A stretch of DNA of 64,000 bases from JAKIYB01 sp964590255 (GTDB lineage: Bacteria; Armatimonadota; Hebobacteria; CAIYQO01): positions 13,481 through 77,480 of the forward strand of contig CAZPYA010000011.1 of the NCBI GenBank assembly GCA_964590255.1, given 5' to 3'. Shown piece by piece: positions 61,822-64,000 of this stretch; the first letter of the stretch is position 1, and each line of letters opens with the position of its first letter. The notes below the pieces were generated by a model. The model worked only from the letters and a program-made list of their open reading frames with translations, was not told where the DNA came from and made no database searches. The translations under genes were made by a program, and so were the position numbers.

Positions 61822-61869
61822 CGATTGTATCACAACCGGGGTACCGCGGAAAGAGGCGACGCTTGCGGC

Positions 61870-61885
61870 ATGTAACACGTTACAT
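61870..61885. promoter_or_regulatory. LacI-type operator (distal)
   Basis: ATGTAACACGTTACAT: seven-base arms (ATGTAAC/GTTACAT) around two central bases. Spacing to the proximal site is 64 bases centre to centre, about six helical turns. Confidence 0.65.
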
Positions 61886-61962
61886 GCGTGCAGGCGCACC
61901 CGCCGAAAGGAAGCCATGCCTTCGGCATGGTAATTTTCAGAATCTCATGCCGGAGGCTTGTC

Positions 61963-64000
61963 ATGAAACTCCTGTTTTGGCTGTCGCTCTTCGTCCTCGC
62001 TGCTACCGCTGCCATCGCCCAAGGCAACTGGCGCATCTCGGCATCGTATACCATGCCGGTCGGCCAGACTCTACGCGGATACGGCCGGGTAGCGACGGCG
62101 GTCACTGAATACCGCGCCGGCGGCGACAGCATCTGGGTGTATCGCTTTCGCTGCCAGAATCCCACTCTGGCGGCGACACTCGTCGGGAAATTCCTCGCCG
62201 ACCTGACACTGTCCGATAGGACGACGGCCGCTACCGTACGCGAGGCTCCAGCCACCATCACCGCCAGCGGCGCGGCCTTCGTCGGCTGCGTCGACGGCGC
62301 GGAGGGTCGCATACTCTGCGCGGAGAACACGAAAACGCTGACGGCATTCCTCGCCGCCAACCCGGCATTGGCCGCAGGGGCTGCGGCAGAGGCCCCCTAC
62401 CCTGCCTATCTCGATCGTTTTGACCGATATGGCTGGGGCGTGTATGGCGTGGGTGGATTCAACGATTTTCACGGTTGGATGAAGAAGCAACCGCTGGACC
62501 CGACCGAAGACGTGCAATTTCTCATCGACCATGGCTTCCGCTTCGACGGCTGGCTTGACCCGAACGAGTTCGACTTCGGCGACGGCATTCAGAAAAACAC
62601 CGAAGTGGAGTGGATGACCCGGCAGGCCACAGCGGCGAAACAGCCGTTCAGCTTCCGTGTCTACGGCAATGCCGGCGGCGCCAACTGGACGCAGCGCCGC
62701 TTCCCGGAATACGGCGAACAGCCCGCCGACTTCCTGATGAGCGGCTGGCACGGCCCATCGCTGTTCTACCGCGCGCAGCCGCACTTCACCTGGTACGACC
62801 GGGACATCCAGCGATACATGGCCGCGCAGACAATGGCGATGATGCGCCCGTATGCCGACAACCCGATGCTGATGGGCTGGATGCACCCGCAGGGAGAGTT
62901 GGCGCACGACGAGTGGTTCGACATGCACGACGACTATTCGCCTACCGCCGCGCGAAGCTGGCGCGCCTACCTGCAGCAGCACGGCGTCGACCTGGCGACC
63001 GCCTCGCGCATGTATGGCCTGCAGGATCAGCCGTATCTCGACTGGGCGCAGGTGCCGGTACCGGAATTTGCCACCTTTGAGGGACTGCCGCAGCAGCTCC
63101 TGTCGCTGGAAGGCGCGTGGAGCGTGAAGATTGAAAACGACGGCACCGCTCCCGCCGACGACGCCTGGTACGCGAAAGGCATGCCGGAGCGCTACCAGGG
63201 CATCCGCGAGAATTGGGGCGCGAACCCACCCGCCGACGGCTGGACGTCCATCCGCATGCCGGGCAGTGAAGCGATTTACACGACGCTGCGCGATTCGGTG
63301 ACCACTTCAAGCTGGTTCCGTCACAGCTTCACCCTGACCGCCGCGCAGAAGGCCGCCCAACGCATCTACCTGTACTGGTATCCCATCACGCCCGCTCATC
63401 TCATCGGCAATCGCGGCAAACCCGTGTATAACGCGGCGTGGGTGAATGGGCAGAAAGCGGGCGATGTCGGCGACTGGGGCGCGCTGGACGTGACCGAATT
63501 GCTGCGCGCCGGCGACAATACGATTACCCTCCACCTGCTGGGCGGGCGTTGGAACGGCCGTATTTACCTGTCGACCGTGGCGCCGCGCATCTTTCCCTAT
63601 CTGGGCGATGACATGAACCGCCTGTGGGTGCTGTGGAAGGAGTGGCACGTCGACAGCAAGCACCTGGCGTGGCGCGACATCCTCGACGGCATGCGCCAGG
63701 TGGATTCCAACCGGCCGATCAAGTTCATGGCGCCGATCAAGTTCGGCACCGACCGCTGGACTGACCTGGCGACGCAATATGGCGGCTTCGGCCACTTCAC
63801 CGGTGAAGGCATGTGGTTCTTCCCCTGGTACAAGCGCTACGGCTTCCTCTACGACGTGCCCGGCAGCAGCGAAACCGCCGGTCCGGCAAACAATCTCGCG
63901 GATCAATTCGACTCGTTCCGCCGCACGTTTCTCGCCGGCCTGAACGCCCATGATCCCGTCTTCCTGATCCAGACATATACGCGCAACCCGGAACTGCGGC
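61963..64000 (+). CDS. large secreted glycoside hydrolase, 3' end outside window
   Basis: Open from ATG 61963 to the last base (679 codons visible). A signal peptide (MKLLFWLSLFVLAATAAIA) is followed by a ~120-residue N-terminal domain, then a glycosidase-like region (WLDPNEFDFGDG; MGWMHPQGELAHDEWFDMHD) and a jelly-roll, carbohydrate-binding-like insertion from about residue 380 (SLEGAWSVKIENDG; VNGQKAGDVGDWGALDVTELL). The order resembles GH2/GH42-type beta-galactosidase relatives, but the family is not certain. CGGAGG precedes the ATG. The LacI-type sites upstream suggest sugar-controlled expression. Confidence 0.75.
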   Translation, partial: MKLLFWLSLFVLAATAAIAQGNWRISASYTMPVGQTLRGYGRVATAVTEYRAGGDSIWVYRFRCQNPTLAATLVGKFLADLTLSDRTTAATVREAPATITASGAAFVGCVDGAEGRILCAENTKTLTAFLAANPALAAGAAAEAPYPAYLDRFDRYGWGVYGVGGFNDFHGWMKKQPLDPTEDVQFLIDHGFRFDGWLDPNEFDFGDGIQKNTEVEWMTRQATAAKQPFSFRVYGNAGGANWTQRRFPEYGEQPADFLMSGWHGPSLFYRAQPHFTWYDRDIQRYMAAQTMAMMRPYADNPMLMGWMHPQGELAHDEWFDMHDDYSPTAARSWRAYLQQHGVDLATASRMYGLQDQPYLDWAQVPVPEFATFEGLPQQLLSLEGAWSVKIENDGTAPADDAWYAKGMPERYQGIRENWGANPPADGWTSIRMPGSEAIYTTLRDSVTTSSWFRHSFTLTAAQKAAQRIYLYWYPITPAHLIGNRGKPVYNAAWVNGQKAGDVGDWGALDVTELLRAGDNTITLHLLGGRWNGRIYLSTVAPRIFPYLGDDMNRLWVLWKEWHVDSKHLAWRDILDGMRQVDSNRPIKFMAPIKFGTDRWTDLATQYGGFGHFTGEGMWFFPWYKRYGFLYDVPGSSETAGPANNLADQFDSFRRTFLAGLNAHDPVFLIQTYTRNPELR

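Overview
The window is a high-GC, densely coded bacterial chromosome segment with no rRNA, no CRISPR array and no recognisable transposase gene. The organism appears to be a diderm: one protein looks like an outer-membrane beta-barrel ending in Phe, and lipoproteins and periplasmic multiheme cytochromes are present. An FhaA-like FHA protein, secreted carbohydrate-active proteins, a LacI-type regulator and short foldback repeats would fit an uncultivated lineage such as Armatimonadota or a neighbouring phylum. That placement is a low-confidence inference. Typical promoters read TTGCCN or TTGACA, a 17-18 nt spacer, then a TATAAT-like box.

Layout. 1-7.8 kb: mostly housekeeping genes (a 5'-nucleotidase split into two genes, a class I/II aminotransferase, an FHA protein, ispE, rsmB). 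7.8-17.6 kb: accessory metabolism and envelope genes (amidohydrolase, zinc-ribbon HtpX and a zinc-ribbon membrane neighbour, PIG-L deacetylase, a clan-D-like glycoside hydrolase, a 1,091-residue secreted PHP-like protein). 17.7-28.9 kb: an Rrf2/IscR-like regulator diverges from a + strand cluster of two 19-heme cytochromes (the first fused to a cytochrome b domain, CbcL-like), a small membrane protein, ResB and CcsA for cytochrome c maturation, and the radical SAM heme-synthesis enzymes AhbC and AhbD. 29.0-34.2 kb (- strand): hemA, a DmsE/MtrA-type decaheme, a beta-barrel and a hexaheme lipoprotein, which together resemble an Mtr porin-cytochrome conduit. 34.5-41.5 kb: hemB, cobA-hemD, hemL (with an in-frame TGA), precorrin-2 dehydrogenase, a second hemA and hemC.

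Together, 17-41 kb encodes a route from glutamyl-tRNA through uroporphyrinogen III and precorrin-2 towards siroheme, then AhbC/AhbD to heme, placed beside the multiheme proteins that would use the heme. The siroheme decarboxylase AhbA/AhbB is not in the window, and no protoporphyrin-branch gene (hemE/F/N/G/H) is seen. The cytochromes suggest quinol oxidation at the inner membrane, a periplasmic heme wire and electron transfer across the outer membrane.

41.5-64 kb: a tandem amidohydrolase pair, valS, a sirtuin, an exonuclease-WYL fusion, aroK, a LivJHMGF branched-chain amino acid-type ABC transporter followed by a PaaK-like CoA ligase, asd-lysC-dapA, a URO-D-like protein, family 4 uracil-DNA glycosylase, tRNA-Thr(UGU), a LacI-family regulator with two palindromic sites, and the 5' part of a large secreted glycosidase that runs off the window. 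Four foldback or MITE-like repeats lie in intergenic DNA.
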